From contig NZ_JAUSWW010000001.1 in assembly GCF_030815415.1 (NCBI RefSeq), forward strand, positions 248,001-312,000: DNA of 64,000 bases, in the 5' to 3' direction. The position numbers and the translations under genes were made by a program. This DNA comes from Streptomyces canus. GTDB lineage: Bacteria; Actinomycetota; Actinomycetes; Streptomycetales; Streptomycetaceae. The notes under the pieces were generated by a model. The model ran no database searches and was not told where the DNA came from. It saw nothing but the letters and a program-made list of their open reading frames with translations. Each line of letters begins with the position of its first letter. Within the stretch, counting starts at the first letter, position 1. Positions 1 to 9,148 of this stretch are shown here, piece after piece.

Positions 1-342
1 GCTCAGGGCCTGGCCCTGGTGGGTCCAGTTCGCCAGGTCGGTCGAGGTGTAGCAGGGGATGTCCTGGAACGACGTGTCCGTCGAGTTCCTGCCGGTCTTG
101 TCTTCGCCGAAGCCGTACCAGGTGTTGCCGACCTTGATGATGCCCAGGCCGTGCAACTGCAGGGCGTTGCCGTTCTGGTCGGTCCGGTCGGCACCCGTCG
201 TGAACGTCACCGAGGCCGCTTGTGCCTGCGTGGCGGGTACGAGCAGGGCGGCGAGGCCGCTGAGCAGGGTCAGGAGCGTGAGGAGCGTGGTCCGCCATCG
301 GGGGCGCGGTGGCGGTGTGCGGTGCCATGTGTTGTCGGGCAT
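1..342 (-). CDS. secreted GH43-like glycosidase, N-terminal part (runs off window)
   Basis: The reading frame starts at an ATG (340-342) behind GGAGAGG and stays open for 114 codons to the window edge. Residues 1 to about 40 form a signal peptide with arginine-rich start, leucine-rich core and an AQA-type cleavage site. The mature part begins with DQNGNALQLHGLG and continues with TWYGFGED and STDLANWTHQG, the first-blade pattern of five-bladed beta-propeller GH43 enzymes (galactanase/arabinanase-like; the subfamily is not certain). It lies 73 bp downstream of the GH51 gene on the same strand and is probably the last gene of the arabinose operon, giving an extracellular enzyme whose products the importer takes up. 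The C-terminus is outside the window. Confidence 0.75.
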   Translation of the reverse strand, partial: MPDNTWHRTPPPRPRWRTTLLTLLTLLSGLAALLVPATQAQAASVTFTTGADRTDQNGNALQLHGLGIIKVGNTWYGFGEDKTGRNSTDTSFQDIPCYTSTDLANWTHQGQALS

Positions 343-415
343 GGTGTCACCTCTCCGTTGAGGTCGGGGATGCTGCGGGTGCGCGGGTGGAACAGGGGGG
401 TGGGCCTGGGGCCGC

Positions 416-1951
416 TCAGGGGGCGAGCGGGATGGTGATGGTGTTCCAGGACATCGGCGGCAGCACGGCACTCAGCCGGCCGCCGTCCGTGATCGTGCCG
501 GTCACCGGCTTCGGCGTCACGCGGTCCTGCTGCTGGAGCGTGTTGGCCGCCTGGCGGTCGGGGTCGGCCAGGGCGGTGTGCGTCACCTGCCCGGCCACCG
601 GGTTGAACGCCCGCAGGTCGGCGGTGAGTTCGAGCGGCCTCGTGGTGTGCCGGTTGACGGCGAAGACGGTGAGCGTCCCGTCCTCCTGCCGGACGGCGGT
701 CGCGTGCAGCAGTGGCACCTCGCCGTAGCGGGCGGTGTCATGGACGGGGCTGTCCAGGGCGAGCCGGAGCACCTGGCCGCCACTGTGTCGGGCCGCGTCG
801 GCGAAGGGATAGAAGATGGTCTGCCGCCAGGCCGGGCCGCTGGGCTCGGTCATGATGGGGGCGATGACGTTCACCAGCTGGGCGAGGCAGGCGGCGGTGA
901 CGCGGTCGCAGTGGCGCAGCAGGGTGATCAGCAGGCTGCCGACCACGACGGCGTCGGTGACGGTGTAGACGTCCTCGAGCTGGCGCGGGGCTACGCTCCA
1001 GTCCGGGGTGTCGGTGTTGTTGACCGGCCGGCTCTGGTACCAGACGTTCCACTCGTCGAAGGAGAGGTTGATCCGCTTGCTTGAGTGGCGCTTGGCCCCG
1101 ATGTGGTCGGCGGTGGCGACCACCCCGTCTATGAATGCTTCCATGTCGGCGGCCGAGGCGAGGAAGCTGTCGACGTCACCGTCGCTCTCCTCGTAGTAGG
1201 CGTGGCAGGAGATGAAGTCGACGAGGTCGTACGTGTGCTCCAGGACCGTCGCCTCCCACGCGCCGAAGGTCGGCATGGAGCGGTTGGAGCTTCCGCAGGC
1301 GACCAGTTCCAGGCCGGGGTCGACGTCGCGCATGGCCTTGGCGGTGACGGCGGCTAGGCGGCCGTATTCGTCGGCGCTCTTGTGGCCGAGCTGCCAGGGG
1401 CCGTCCATCTCGTTGCCCAGGCACCACAGTTGGATGCCGTGCGGCTTGTCCACGCCGTGCGAGCGGCGCAGCTCGGAGAAGGCCGTGCCGGCGGGGTGGT
1501 TGGTGTACTCCAGGAGGTCGAGTGCCTCCTGCAGGCCACGGGTGCCGAGGTTGAGGGCCTGCATCGGCTCGACGTCGGCCTTGGCCGCGAAGCGCATGAA
1601 CTCGTTCAGCCCGAACCGGTTCGTCTCGACGGTCCGCCAGGCGCCGTCGAGCCGGCGGGGCCGCTGCTCCACCGGGCCGACTCCGTCCTCCCAGCGGTAG
1701 CCGGAGACGAAGTTGCCGCCGGGGTAGCGGACCATCGTGACGCCCAGTTCCCGGATCAGGGCCAGGACGTCGGTGCGCAGTCCGTCCTCGTCGGCGCTCG
1801 GGTGGTCCGGTTCGAAGACGCCGGTGTAGACGCAGCGGCCGAGGTGCTCGACGAAGGATCCGAACAGCCGCGGATTCACCTCGCCGACGGTGAAGTTGGG
1901 GTCCAGGTGTACGGCCCCTGCGAGCGGCGGGTGGCTGGCGGGGTTGGGCAT
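416..1951 (-). CDS. abfA: alpha-L-arabinofuranosidase, family GH51 (cytoplasmic)
   Basis: 511 residues, the usual length for a GH51 alpha-L-arabinofuranosidase, which removes terminal arabinofuranose from arabinan, arabinoxylan or imported arabino-oligosaccharides. Visible family marks are GSFVEHLGRCVYTGVFEP near residue 31, the acid/base Glu181 in CLGNEMDGPW and the nucleophile Glu300 in LSFDEWNVWY. There is no signal peptide, so the enzyme should act on imported oligosaccharides. The ATG at 1951 follows CGGAGTGACCC. It lies 65 bp downstream of two sugar permeases and a binding protein in one minus-strand operon, which supports an arabinose-type role. Family assignment is firm; the exact natural substrate is inferred. 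Confidence 0.95.
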   Translation of the reverse strand: MPNPASHPPLAGAVHLDPNFTVGEVNPRLFGSFVEHLGRCVYTGVFEPDHPSADEDGLRTDVLALIRELGVTMVRYPGGNFVSGYRWEDGVGPVEQRPRRLDGAWRTVETNRFGLNEFMRFAAKADVEPMQALNLGTRGLQEALDLLEYTNHPAGTAFSELRRSHGVDKPHGIQLWCLGNEMDGPWQLGHKSADEYGRLAAVTAKAMRDVDPGLELVACGSSNRSMPTFGAWEATVLEHTYDLVDFISCHAYYEESDGDVDSFLASAADMEAFIDGVVATADHIGAKRHSSKRINLSFDEWNVWYQSRPVNNTDTPDWSVAPRQLEDVYTVTDAVVVGSLLITLLRHCDRVTAACLAQLVNVIAPIMTEPSGPAWRQTIFYPFADAARHSGGQVLRLALDSPVHDTARYGEVPLLHATAVRQEDGTLTVFAVNRHTTRPLELTADLRAFNPVAGQVTHTALADPDRQAANTLQQQDRVTPKPVTGTITDGGRLSAVLPPMSWNTITIPLAP

Positions 1952-2016
1952 GGGTCACTCCGGGATGGATCGGTGCGATGAGTGGCGTTCTGTACGGTTG
2001 CCGGGGCGCTCTGCGG

Positions 2017-2889
2017 TCAGCCCTTGATGCCGGTGTGCGCGACGCCTTCGACCAGGTATCGCTGCAGGAAGAGGAAGACGAGCACCAGCGGCAGGATGGA
2101 CACGGTGGCGGCGAGGAACAGCTCGTGGATGTTGACGGTCTGCGCGGTGGTGAAGGTCGACAGGGCCACCTGCACCGTCCAGCTGGACTGGTCCTGGCCG
2201 ATGACCAGCGGCCACAGGAAGGCGTTCCAGTTGGTGATGAAGGTGATCACCGCGATCGCCGAGAAGAAGCCGGTGGAGTTGGGGACGACGATCCGCCAGT
2301 ACGTGCCCCAGCTGCCGAGACCGTCGATCCGGGCGGCCTCCTCCAGTTCCTTGGGGAAGCCGAGGAAGTACTGCCGGAAGAGGAAGGCGGTGAAGCCGCT
2401 GAACAGGCCGGGCACGATGAGACCTTGCAGGCTGGAGACCCAGCCCAGTGACGACACGAGGACGAAGCTGGGCACGAAGGTGACCGCGCTGGGGATCATG
2501 AGGGTGGCCAGCACCGCGTAGAAGATCTTGTTGGCGTGCCGGTACGGGACGCGGGCCAGCGCATAGCCGGCCAGGGAGCAGACCAGCAGCTGCCCGGCGG
2601 TGCCGAGCACCCCGACGACGAGGGAGTTCCACATGCTGCGCGCCATGGGAACTGCGGGGTCGTTGAACAGCTCGGAGATGTTCTCCCAGTGCAGCGTGCT
2701 CGGGAAGAACTTCCAGTTCACCCCGGTGAGGTCAGCGTCAGTGGCCAGACTGTTGCGGATCAGCAGATAGAACGGGACCAGGAACAGCAGCGCCGTGGCC
2801 ACGGCGACGGTGTACAGGGCGACGCTGCCGGCCCGTTCGCCCACGGTGCGTGGGCGGCCGCTGACCTGGGCGGTGGACGAGGTGGCCAT
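2017..2889 (-). CDS. sugar ABC transporter permease (MalG/AraQ type)
   Basis: 290 residues with about six membrane segments. It carries the EAA loop EAARIDGLGSWGTYWRI near residue 190, which docks on the ATPase, and the C-terminal QRYLVEGVAHTGIKG typical of MalG-like permeases (CUT1 importers). The start ATG (2887-2889) overlaps the stop of the upstream permease by one base (TGATG), so the two are translationally coupled. No ATPase gene is nearby; Streptomyces CUT1 importers normally borrow MsiK. Together with the neighbouring permease and lipoprotein it should import arabino-oligosaccharides for the GH51 enzyme encoded next (inference from context). Confidence 0.93.
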   Translation of the reverse strand: MATSSTAQVSGRPRTVGERAGSVALYTVAVATALLFLVPFYLLIRNSLATDADLTGVNWKFFPSTLHWENISELFNDPAVPMARSMWNSLVVGVLGTAGQLLVCSLAGYALARVPYRHANKIFYAVLATLMIPSAVTFVPSFVLVSSLGWVSSLQGLIVPGLFSGFTAFLFRQYFLGFPKELEEAARIDGLGSWGTYWRIVVPNSTGFFSAIAVITFITNWNAFLWPLVIGQDQSSWTVQVALSTFTTAQTVNIHELFLAATVSILPLVLVFLFLQRYLVEGVAHTGIKG

Positions 2890-3857
2890 CAGCTGTCCGC
2901 CTTTCCGAAGCCGAAGATCCGGCCCTGCAGCAGCGTCACCATCGTGATGAGTGCCGACAGCACCAGCGCCCCGGCGCTGCCGTGGCCGAAGTCCTGACCC
3001 TGCCCGAGGGCCGTGTAGTAGAGGTAGACCAACGGTGGCCGTGCGTAAGGGGTGTTGGGCAGCAGGTTGTAGAACTCGTCGAACGCCTGGTAGGCCGCGA
3101 TCAGCAGAAGGAGCACCACGGCGACCGAGGTCGTGCGCAGCTGCGGCAGGGTGATGTGCCGGAAGGTCTGCCAGCCGGGTCGGGCGCCGTCCGTCCAGGC
3201 GGCTTCGTACAGTTCCTTGGGGATCTGCTGGAGGGCGGCCAGGAAGAGGATCATGTAGAAGCCCAGCTGGAGCCAGAGCCGTACGGTGACCAGCACCATC
3301 CAGTACCAGGGCGGGGAGACGGTCCCGATCCAGGCGATGGGTTCGATCCCGAACCAGCCCAGGACGGTGTTGGCGAGACCGAAGCGCACCCCGTTGAAGA
3401 TCGACAGCTTCCACACCATCGAGGCCACGACGTAGGAACACGCGGTGGGGATGAAGAACACCGAACGGAAGAAGGCACGGGCGACGCGGATGCGATGGAC
3501 GAGCAGCGCGAGCGCCAGAGCCAGGACGTAGGTGAGAGGGACGACGATCAGCGCGAAGAGCGTGAAGGTCCACAGGCTGTCGGTGAACGGCCCTTCGGTG
3601 AGGATGTCCGCGTAGTTGTCCAGGCCGACGAACTTCGTCGGGCTGACCGTGTTCTGGGCCTGGAACAGGCTCAGGTAGAAGCTCCAGCCGACCGGCACGT
3701 AGACGAACAGCAGGAGACCGGCCAGGAAGGGACCCGCGAAGAGCCAGAAGGTGCGGGTGCTGCCTCGCACCCCGTGCCCGTCACGTGTCGCCTTCGCCGC
3801 GGGGCCGGGTGGCGCGGTGGCGCCCGGGCGGGCGCCACGGGTGGTGGTGGTTGTCAT
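2889..3857 (-). CDS. sugar ABC transporter permease (MalF/AraP type)
   Basis: 322 residues. A 35-residue hydrophilic threonine/alanine-rich N-terminus precedes the first membrane segment (FWLFAGPFLAGLLLFVYVPV), and about five more follow. The EAA loop is EAAWTDGARPGWQTFRH near residue 215. It begins 15 bp after the stop of the binding-protein gene and overlaps the next permease by one base. It forms the other half of the channel in a CUT1-type importer; the missing ATPase is presumably supplied in trans. Substrate is inferred as arabinose-containing oligosaccharide from the GH51 gene in the same operon. Confidence 0.93.
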   Translation of the reverse strand: MTTTTTRGARPGATAPPGPAAKATRDGHGVRGSTRTFWLFAGPFLAGLLLFVYVPVGWSFYLSLFQAQNTVSPTKFVGLDNYADILTEGPFTDSLWTFTLFALIVVPLTYVLALALALLVHRIRVARAFFRSVFFIPTACSYVVASMVWKLSIFNGVRFGLANTVLGWFGIEPIAWIGTVSPPWYWMVLVTVRLWLQLGFYMILFLAALQQIPKELYEAAWTDGARPGWQTFRHITLPQLRTTSVAVVLLLLIAAYQAFDEFYNLLPNTPYARPPLVYLYYTALGQGQDFGHGSAGALVLSALITMVTLLQGRIFGFGKADS

Positions 3858-3872
3858 GCCTGTCAGGGCCCC

Positions 3873-5147
3873 TCAGGCGATCTTCTTGAGTTCGGCCTCG
3901 ACCCGGGTGCGGGCCTTGGCCACCTCGGACTCGGGGTTCTTTCCGCTGACCACGGCGTTGTTCACCATGTCCTGGGAAATCGTCACCATGGCCTGGGTCC
4001 AGTACGGGTCGTCATAGTGCCCCTTGGTCTCGAACAGCTTCACCGCCTCGGCGGCGGTGCCGTTCTGCAGCTTGGTGGCCTTCGCCGCCAGGCTCTTGCG
4101 CGGGGGGATGTGGAAGCCGTACGAGGTGCACCAGTCCTCCTGGAACTTCGTCTGCTCGATCCACAGCCACTTCACGAACGCCTTGGCCGCGTCGACGTCC
4201 TTGGCCTTGGCGCTCACGTAGGTGGACCAGCCGCCGTTGTAGACCACCTGGCGGCCGGCGCTGCCGATGCCGGGCAGGGGGACGATGCCGAAGTCGTCAC
4301 CGAGTGCCTTCTGGATGCCGGGCATCGCCCACAGGCCGCACCACTGCATCGCGGTCAGGCCCTGGATGAACGCCGACGGGTCCCACCAGTCGGTGGGGGC
4401 GCCGAGCAGCAGCGTCTTGCTGGTGTACAGCTCGCGCATCTTCTTCAGACCGTCGACGGTCGCCTGGTTGTCGAAGGCGACCTTGTGGTCGGCGGTCAGC
4501 AGTTCACTGCCGGTGGCCCAGATCAGGGGACTGGCCAGGATGTCGCTGCCGCCCTTCAGGCCGAGGTACAGACCCTTGACCCCGCCCTTGTCGAGCTTGC
4601 GGGAGGCGTCTATCAGCTCGTCGAAGGTGGTCGGGGGCTGGACACCCGCCTTCTCCAGCAGGCTCTTGCGGTAGTACAGGAACTGCGGGTCGTCGATCAT
4701 GCGGATGCCGTAGACCTTGCCGTCAACCGAGTTGGCGGTCAGATCCTTCTCCGTGAAGTCGGACTTCACGTCCGCGATGATGTCGTCCAGCGGCACGATC
4801 TGCCCGGACTTCGCCATCTGGACGTCGGGGTGGAACTCGAAGACGTCGGGGCCGCTGCTGGAGACCAGGCCGCTGGAGAGCTTGGAGGCGTAGTCACCGG
4901 GGATCCACTGCACCGACACGTCGGCCTTGGTGTACGCCTTCGCGTACCGCAGCGCCGCCTGCTGAGTGCCGGCCTCGCCGTACTGGTGGTACCACTGGCT
5001 GATCGCCGCCTTACCGCCGGCGGAGCCGCCGCCGCGACCGGTGTTCCCGCCGCACGCGGCGAGGAATCCCGCCGCTGCCACGGTGCCGGAGCCGCGCAGG
5101 AAGGACCTGCGGCCGAACGGTCTGCTGGGGTTCTGCTCAGGGGACAT
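3873..5147 (-). CDS. sugar-binding lipoprotein of ABC importer (Tat-type signal)
   Basis: 424 residues. The N-terminus has a twin-arginine stretch GRRSFLRG followed by a lipobox ending at Cys32 (FLAACGG), so it is probably a Tat-exported lipoprotein. The body is a family-1 extracellular solute-binding protein, with the typical lobes and late motifs AKAFVKWLWIEQTKF and YNGGWSTYVSA. The start at 5147 follows AGAGGTAG; a longer open frame upstream lacks coding character. First gene of the minus-strand operon with two permeases and GH51, facing the ROK repressor across about 320 bp. It should capture arabino-oligosaccharides outside the membrane. Confidence 0.93.
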   Translation of the reverse strand: MSPEQNPSRPFGRRSFLRGSGTVAAAGFLAACGGNTGRGGGSAGGKAAISQWYHQYGEAGTQQAALRYAKAYTKADVSVQWIPGDYASKLSSGLVSSSGPDVFEFHPDVQMAKSGQIVPLDDIIADVKSDFTEKDLTANSVDGKVYGIRMIDDPQFLYYRKSLLEKAGVQPPTTFDELIDASRKLDKGGVKGLYLGLKGGSDILASPLIWATGSELLTADHKVAFDNQATVDGLKKMRELYTSKTLLLGAPTDWWDPSAFIQGLTAMQWCGLWAMPGIQKALGDDFGIVPLPGIGSAGRQVVYNGGWSTYVSAKAKDVDAAKAFVKWLWIEQTKFQEDWCTSYGFHIPPRKSLAAKATKLQNGTAAEAVKLFETKGHYDDPYWTQAMVTISQDMVNNAVVSGKNPESEVAKARTRVEAELKKIA

Positions 5148-5465
5148 GGCTACCTCTGCTGTGAAGTACGGGTGTGGGACCGGGCCTTGGGGACGAGGCC
5201 GCGACGGCGGGTGATGACGCTGTGGACGGCGGCGGAGTGCGGCCGGTAGGAGCGCGACGCGAAACCCGCGGGGTGGGGGCACGCAATCGGAGGGGGGAAT
5301 CCTTGCCGCTGACGGGGTTGCAGCGAGCAAGGCGAGACGCAGGTTATGCGCGCTACACCCCTTCGTCAACAAGCCAGAAAAAGTCTGTGCACGGCGGTTC
5401 CAACGACGCGCTCCCCGTGGATACGATCAGGCGCCCCAGCCCCCATCGAACACAGGACAACGTCG
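5148..5465. promoter_or_regulatory. divergent promoter region between sugar importer and ROK repressor
   Basis: 318 bp without a convincing gene lie between the two divergent starts. Its right part is markedly AT-richer than the flanks. At 5361-5373 the stretch CTTCGTCAACAAG is an imperfect dyad (outer CTT/AAG arms) of the kind bound by ROK/XylR-family repressors. A ROK gene starts about 90 bp away, so autoregulation and control of the importer operon are plausible, but the dyad is weak and no clear -35/-10 pair can be named. Confidence 0.35.
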
Positions 5466-6650
5466 TTGAAGCGGACGTACCAGGACATTCGCCGGACCAA
5501 CCGTTTCGCGGTGATGCGGCATCTCATCGCCTCGGCGCCCGTCGTCAGGCGCGACATCGCCGCAGCCACGGGCCTGTCAGTGGCCACCGCCTCCGACATC
5601 GTCAACGAGCTGCACGAGCTTGGGCTTCTGGCCGAGATCGGACAGCAGGCTTCGGGCGGCGGACGCCCGCGGAACCTCCTCGCGCCCGCCCTCGAGGGTC
5701 CCCGGCTCATCGGCGTCGACATCGCCGAGACCTACGTCCACGTCGAGGTCTTCGATCCCGCTCTGCGGGTTCTGGCCAGAGCCGAGTACGAACTGCACCC
5801 GCACACCAACTCGCCGGACTACGTCGTGGACCGAATCGTCCGCGGCATCGACGACGCGATCGCGCAGGCCCAGGTGGAGCGCGGCAGGATTCTCGGGGTC
5901 GGCGTCAGCATTCCCGGCCAGGTACGGCCGGACGGCACAGCCTCCGTCTTCGCCTCGAACTGGAACTGGAACGACGTGCCACTGCTGGCCCTGCTCACCG
6001 ACCGGCTCCCTGATGTGCCGGTCATCCTCGACAATCCGCTGCGTGCGAGCACCATCGCCGAACTGTGGTTCGGTGCCGCCCGCGGCCGCGACAACGTCGC
6101 CGTACTCACCCTGGGAACCGGCGTCGGCGCGGGCCTGGTCATCCAGGGGGCGCTCTACCGCGGGGCCACGAACACGGCTGGCGAATGGGGCCACACCAAC
6201 CTGGTCATCGACGGCCGCAACTGCCGCCGCGGATGCGTCGGATGCGTGGAGACCTACGTGGGCGCACCCGGCATCATGCAGCACCTCGCGGAAACCGACC
6301 CGGACAGCCCGCTCCTGCACCCCGACGACCAGATGGCGACCATCAACGCCCTGGCCACCGCACACGCGGCCGGCGACCCCGCCGCACAGCAGGTGATCGC
6401 CACGACCGGCCGCTACCTCGGCATCGCCATCGCCAACCTGATCAACCTGTGCAACCCGCAGATCATCGTGCTCACCGGCTGGGTCGCCGACAGTCTGGGA
6501 AGCGCCGTCCTGCCGCATGTGCGCGCCACCGCCGCCCGCTACGCACTCGCCGAACCCTGGGAAGGCACCGAGATCAGTCTCTGCCCCATCGACCGCAACC
6601 CGGTCAGCCTCGGCGCGGCGACCCTCGTCCTCGAAGGATTCCTGTCCTGA
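5466..6650 (+). CDS. ROK-family transcriptional repressor
   Basis: 394 residues from a TTG start chosen because the conserved N-terminal helix (KRTYQDIRRTNRFAVMRHL) begins there; an in-frame ATG at 5346 would add a 40-residue tail without family character, and AGGA lies about nine bases before the TTG. A winged helix (ATGLSVATASDIVNEL) occupies residues 30-60. The ROK sugar-kinase-like fold follows, with TLGTGVGAG and the zinc-binding signature CRRGCVGCVE near residue 253. Such proteins repress sugar operons and release DNA on binding sugar. It diverges from the arabinose-type importer, its likely target, and may also affect the downstream GH97 gene on the same strand. Confidence 0.9.
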   Translation: MKRTYQDIRRTNRFAVMRHLIASAPVVRRDIAAATGLSVATASDIVNELHELGLLAEIGQQASGGGRPRNLLAPALEGPRLIGVDIAETYVHVEVFDPALRVLARAEYELHPHTNSPDYVVDRIVRGIDDAIAQAQVERGRILGVGVSIPGQVRPDGTASVFASNWNWNDVPLLALLTDRLPDVPVILDNPLRASTIAELWFGAARGRDNVAVLTLGTGVGAGLVIQGALYRGATNTAGEWGHTNLVIDGRNCRRGCVGCVETYVGAPGIMQHLAETDPDSPLLHPDDQMATINALATAHAAGDPAAQQVIATTGRYLGIAIANLINLCNPQIIVLTGWVADSLGSAVLPHVRATAARYALAEPWEGTEISLCPIDRNPVSLGAATLVLEGFLS

Positions 6651-6724
6651 CACTCCTGCTGTGAGCGGCTCCAGCTCGAGGACGGAACTCCCGGGCGCGC
6701 CCAACTGCGCCTGCAATCAGGAAC

Positions 6725-6750
6725 TTTGGCCTTGTTTGTTTGTGCCCAAA
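6725..6750. promoter_or_regulatory. candidate operator upstream of the GH97 gene
   Basis: An AT-rich patch unlike its surroundings contains TTTGG (6725-6729) and CCAAA (6746-6750) as inverted arms, with an internal TTTG/CAAA pair (6739-6750). It lies 34 bp before the GH97 start, a fitting place for a repressor site. No protein can be assigned to it from sequence alone. Confidence 0.3.
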
Positions 6751-6783
6751 TCGAAAAGCATGCAACGGAGAGGTGCACGAGTC

Positions 6784-8754
6784 ATGGCAGATTCAGCGAG
6801 CCACGCCATACCTGAACAGCCATCGGCCGGCGCCCAGGGAGGGCTCTCGCGGCGTGGGCTCCTCAAGGGTGCCGCCGTCACCGTGGGAGCCGCGGCGCTC
6901 GGTGCCGGCGCGGCCGGGACGGCCGCGGCGGCCGACGCCTCCGTCACCGCGACGGCCCCCGACGGCAGCAACACCATCACGATGTCGCTGACTTCGGGCG
7001 CGCTCAGCTGGTCGGCGAAACGAAGAGGCGTGACGTTGGTCGACACTTCGGCTCTCGGCCTCAAGCTGAGCGACGGAACGGTGCTCGGCGCCGCCGGCAC
7101 GGTGATCACCAACTACCAGCACTGGACCATCGAGAACACCTGGACTGCGGTGTACGGCCGCAACGCGACCGTCCGCGACCGGTACCAGGAGATGCGCTGG
7201 AACCTCCAGGACACCGCCTCGCTGATCAACTTCAGCGTCCAGATCCGCGCCTACCCGACCGGCGTCGCCTTCCGGTACGTGCTGCTCGGCAAGGGCACCG
7301 CCACCATCGCCGACGAGCTGACCACGTTCGTCTTCCCCGACAGCACCCTGGTCTACAGCGCGCGTGACGAAGACCCCTACAACCCGGTCGCGCCCGGCTC
7401 GATCCCCTCCACGGGCACCTCGACCACGGACACCGGCCCGCTGACCGACCTGCCGCTGACCGCCACCTACGCCGGCGGCAGCCTGATCGCCTGCATCTGC
7501 GAATCCTCGCGTCTCAACTTCCCGCGGCTGATGCTCAGCTCCGTGTCCGGGCAGCCGGGCGCCCTCGCCGCCTACCTGATGGAGCACACCGGCCGCGGTT
7601 CGGACAGGGTCCAGACGACCTCGGCGGTCACCACGCCGTTCGCCACGCCGTGGCGGGCGGTGGTGACCGGCTCCACCCACGCCGAACTGGTCGACAACGC
7701 CGAGCTGGTGCTCAACCTGGCCCCCGCGAGCACGTTGGCCGACACCTCGTGGATCAAGCCCGGCAAGGCCTTCCGGGTACAGCTGACCACCGCCGCCGGG
7801 ATGGCGGGCGTCGACTTCGCCGTGGCTCGCAGCCTGCAATTCATCGAGTACGACGGTGGCTGGTACGGCGACGTCACAGGCACCGACGCGACAAAGCCGA
7901 TTGCGGACATCGACCTGCCCTCGGTGATCTCCTACGCCACGAGCAAGGGCATCGGCGTCATCCTCTACGTCGACCGCGTAGCGGCCACCAACCCCGACAG
8001 CCTGTTCAGCCTCTACAAGAGCTGGGGCGTCAAAGGTGTCAAGCTCGGATTCGTCAACGACGGCACCCAGGCGATGACGAACCAGATCACCAACTGGGTC
8101 AGAACGGCAGCCAAGTACAACCTGCTGATCGACATGCACGACAACATGCGCCCGTTCGGCTACGAACGGACGTACCCGAACTGGGTCAACATGGAGGGCG
8201 TGCGCGGCAACGAGCGCTTCCCGACCGCCAGCCACAACGTGACCCTGCCGTTCGCCCGCAACATCGGCGGGCCGATGGACTACACCATCTGCTACGGCCA
8301 GTCGCGGGACCGGACCACCAACGTCCACCAGATGGCCATGGCGGCGGTCTTCTACCAGCCGCTGAACTTCCTGTACTGGTACGACTCGCCGTCCAAGTAC
8401 GCCAACACGTCCAACTGGCCGGGGCTGCCATGGTTCGACGCCATCCCCACCACCTGGGACCAGAGCCGCACCCTCGCCGGATCGATCGGCCAGTACGCCG
8501 CCGTCGCCCGCCGCCACGGCGACACCTGGTACGTCGGGGCGATGACCAACGAGACGTCCCGGACCTTGTCGCTCCCGCTCACGTTCCTGGGCGGCGGAAC
8601 ATACACGGCGACCGTCTACGCCGACGGCACCCCAGGCACCAACCCCTACCAGACGCCGGTCGTGGTCAGCACCCGGACGGTCACCTCGGCCACCACGCTG
8701 AACGTGGCAATGGCTCCCGCGGGCGGCCAGGCGATCATCCTCAAACCGAGCTGA
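6784..8754 (+). CDS. secreted GH97 alpha-glycosidase
   Basis: 656 residues. A twin-arginine signal (LSRRGLLKGAAV, residues 21-32) and alanine-rich core end near residue 51. The rest matches GH97: an N-terminal beta-supersandwich (about 55-300), a TIM barrel beginning at SLQFIEYDGGWYGDV, the segment WVNMEGVRGNERFPT with conserved acidic residues, and a C-terminal beta-domain. GH97 contains calcium-dependent alpha-glucosidases and alpha-galactosidases. The segment SWGVKGVKLGFVND has Gly where retaining galactosidases have Asp, which points to the inverting clade (tentative). The ATG at 6784 follows GGAGAGG; an upstream in-frame ATG would overlap that site. Transcribed with the ROK gene 133 bp upstream or from its own promoter. 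Confidence 0.9.
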   Translation: MADSASHAIPEQPSAGAQGGLSRRGLLKGAAVTVGAAALGAGAAGTAAAADASVTATAPDGSNTITMSLTSGALSWSAKRRGVTLVDTSALGLKLSDGTVLGAAGTVITNYQHWTIENTWTAVYGRNATVRDRYQEMRWNLQDTASLINFSVQIRAYPTGVAFRYVLLGKGTATIADELTTFVFPDSTLVYSARDEDPYNPVAPGSIPSTGTSTTDTGPLTDLPLTATYAGGSLIACICESSRLNFPRLMLSSVSGQPGALAAYLMEHTGRGSDRVQTTSAVTTPFATPWRAVVTGSTHAELVDNAELVLNLAPASTLADTSWIKPGKAFRVQLTTAAGMAGVDFAVARSLQFIEYDGGWYGDVTGTDATKPIADIDLPSVISYATSKGIGVILYVDRVAATNPDSLFSLYKSWGVKGVKLGFVNDGTQAMTNQITNWVRTAAKYNLLIDMHDNMRPFGYERTYPNWVNMEGVRGNERFPTASHNVTLPFARNIGGPMDYTICYGQSRDRTTNVHQMAMAAVFYQPLNFLYWYDSPSKYANTSNWPGLPWFDAIPTTWDQSRTLAGSIGQYAAVARRHGDTWYVGAMTNETSRTLSLPLTFLGGGTYTATVYADGTPGTNPYQTPVVVSTRTVTSATTLNVAMAPAGGQAIILKPS

Positions 8755-9148
8755 CGCGACGGACGCGGGGTCAGTCGGTCGGTGATGGTGACGCACTTCC
8801 AGGCGCCGCGGGTCGTGAAGTTGACGGACTTCCGCAGCCGCCTCCGGGTGCTGCGCGGGCCGGGCCTGACCGGTCGCCCGGCCCGGCCCCCGCAGCGGTA
8901 CCGATTTTCCGTGTCCGTCGTCGTGCCTCCGGAAGCAACCCGTGTGCCTGATCAGCGTTTCACCCCCGAACAAGACGCCTGTGCCGAGCCGTCCTCGTCA
9001 AGAACGCCCTTGATACCTAACTAATCCGTCCCATGTTTCTCGATGAGTGGTGACATACGGCGCACCGCCGCGGTCCCCCCGACGTGCTCGCTCCACGCCT
9101 GAGCCGCATGACCATCCGTGCTTTTCTGTGAACAGCCAGGAGAGAACC
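8755..9148. other. intergenic region between GH97 and GH29 genes
   Basis: 394 bp with no supportable gene. The first part holds the GC-rich hairpin listed separately; the last 150 bp are AT-richer and probably carry the promoter of the fucosidase gene. The stretch 8780-8850 on the minus strand gives a short beta-strand-like reading, too short to call a gene remnant. Confidence 0.5.
8857..8884 (+). terminator. hairpin after the GH97 gene
   Basis: Perfect 9-bp stem GGGCCGGGC / GCCCGGCCC with a 10-base loop, about 100 bp after the stop codon. It lacks a T-run, as is common for Streptomyces terminators. Confidence 0.6.

Noticed and set aside
2982..5249. A 755-codon plus-strand open frame across the sugar importer genes
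   Set aside because: It runs opposite two permeases and a lipoprotein with clear motifs; composition is that of a shadow frame.
8780..8850. Possible remnant of a carbohydrate-binding module on the minus strand
   Set aside because: The beta-strand-like reading is about 20 residues long and cannot be told from chance.
6793..8973. A 726-codon open frame on the minus strand opposite the GH97 gene
   Set aside because: It is the GC-rich antisense shadow of a clear GH97 gene; its sequence is low in complexity and rich in Gly, Arg, Val and Asp with no domain.
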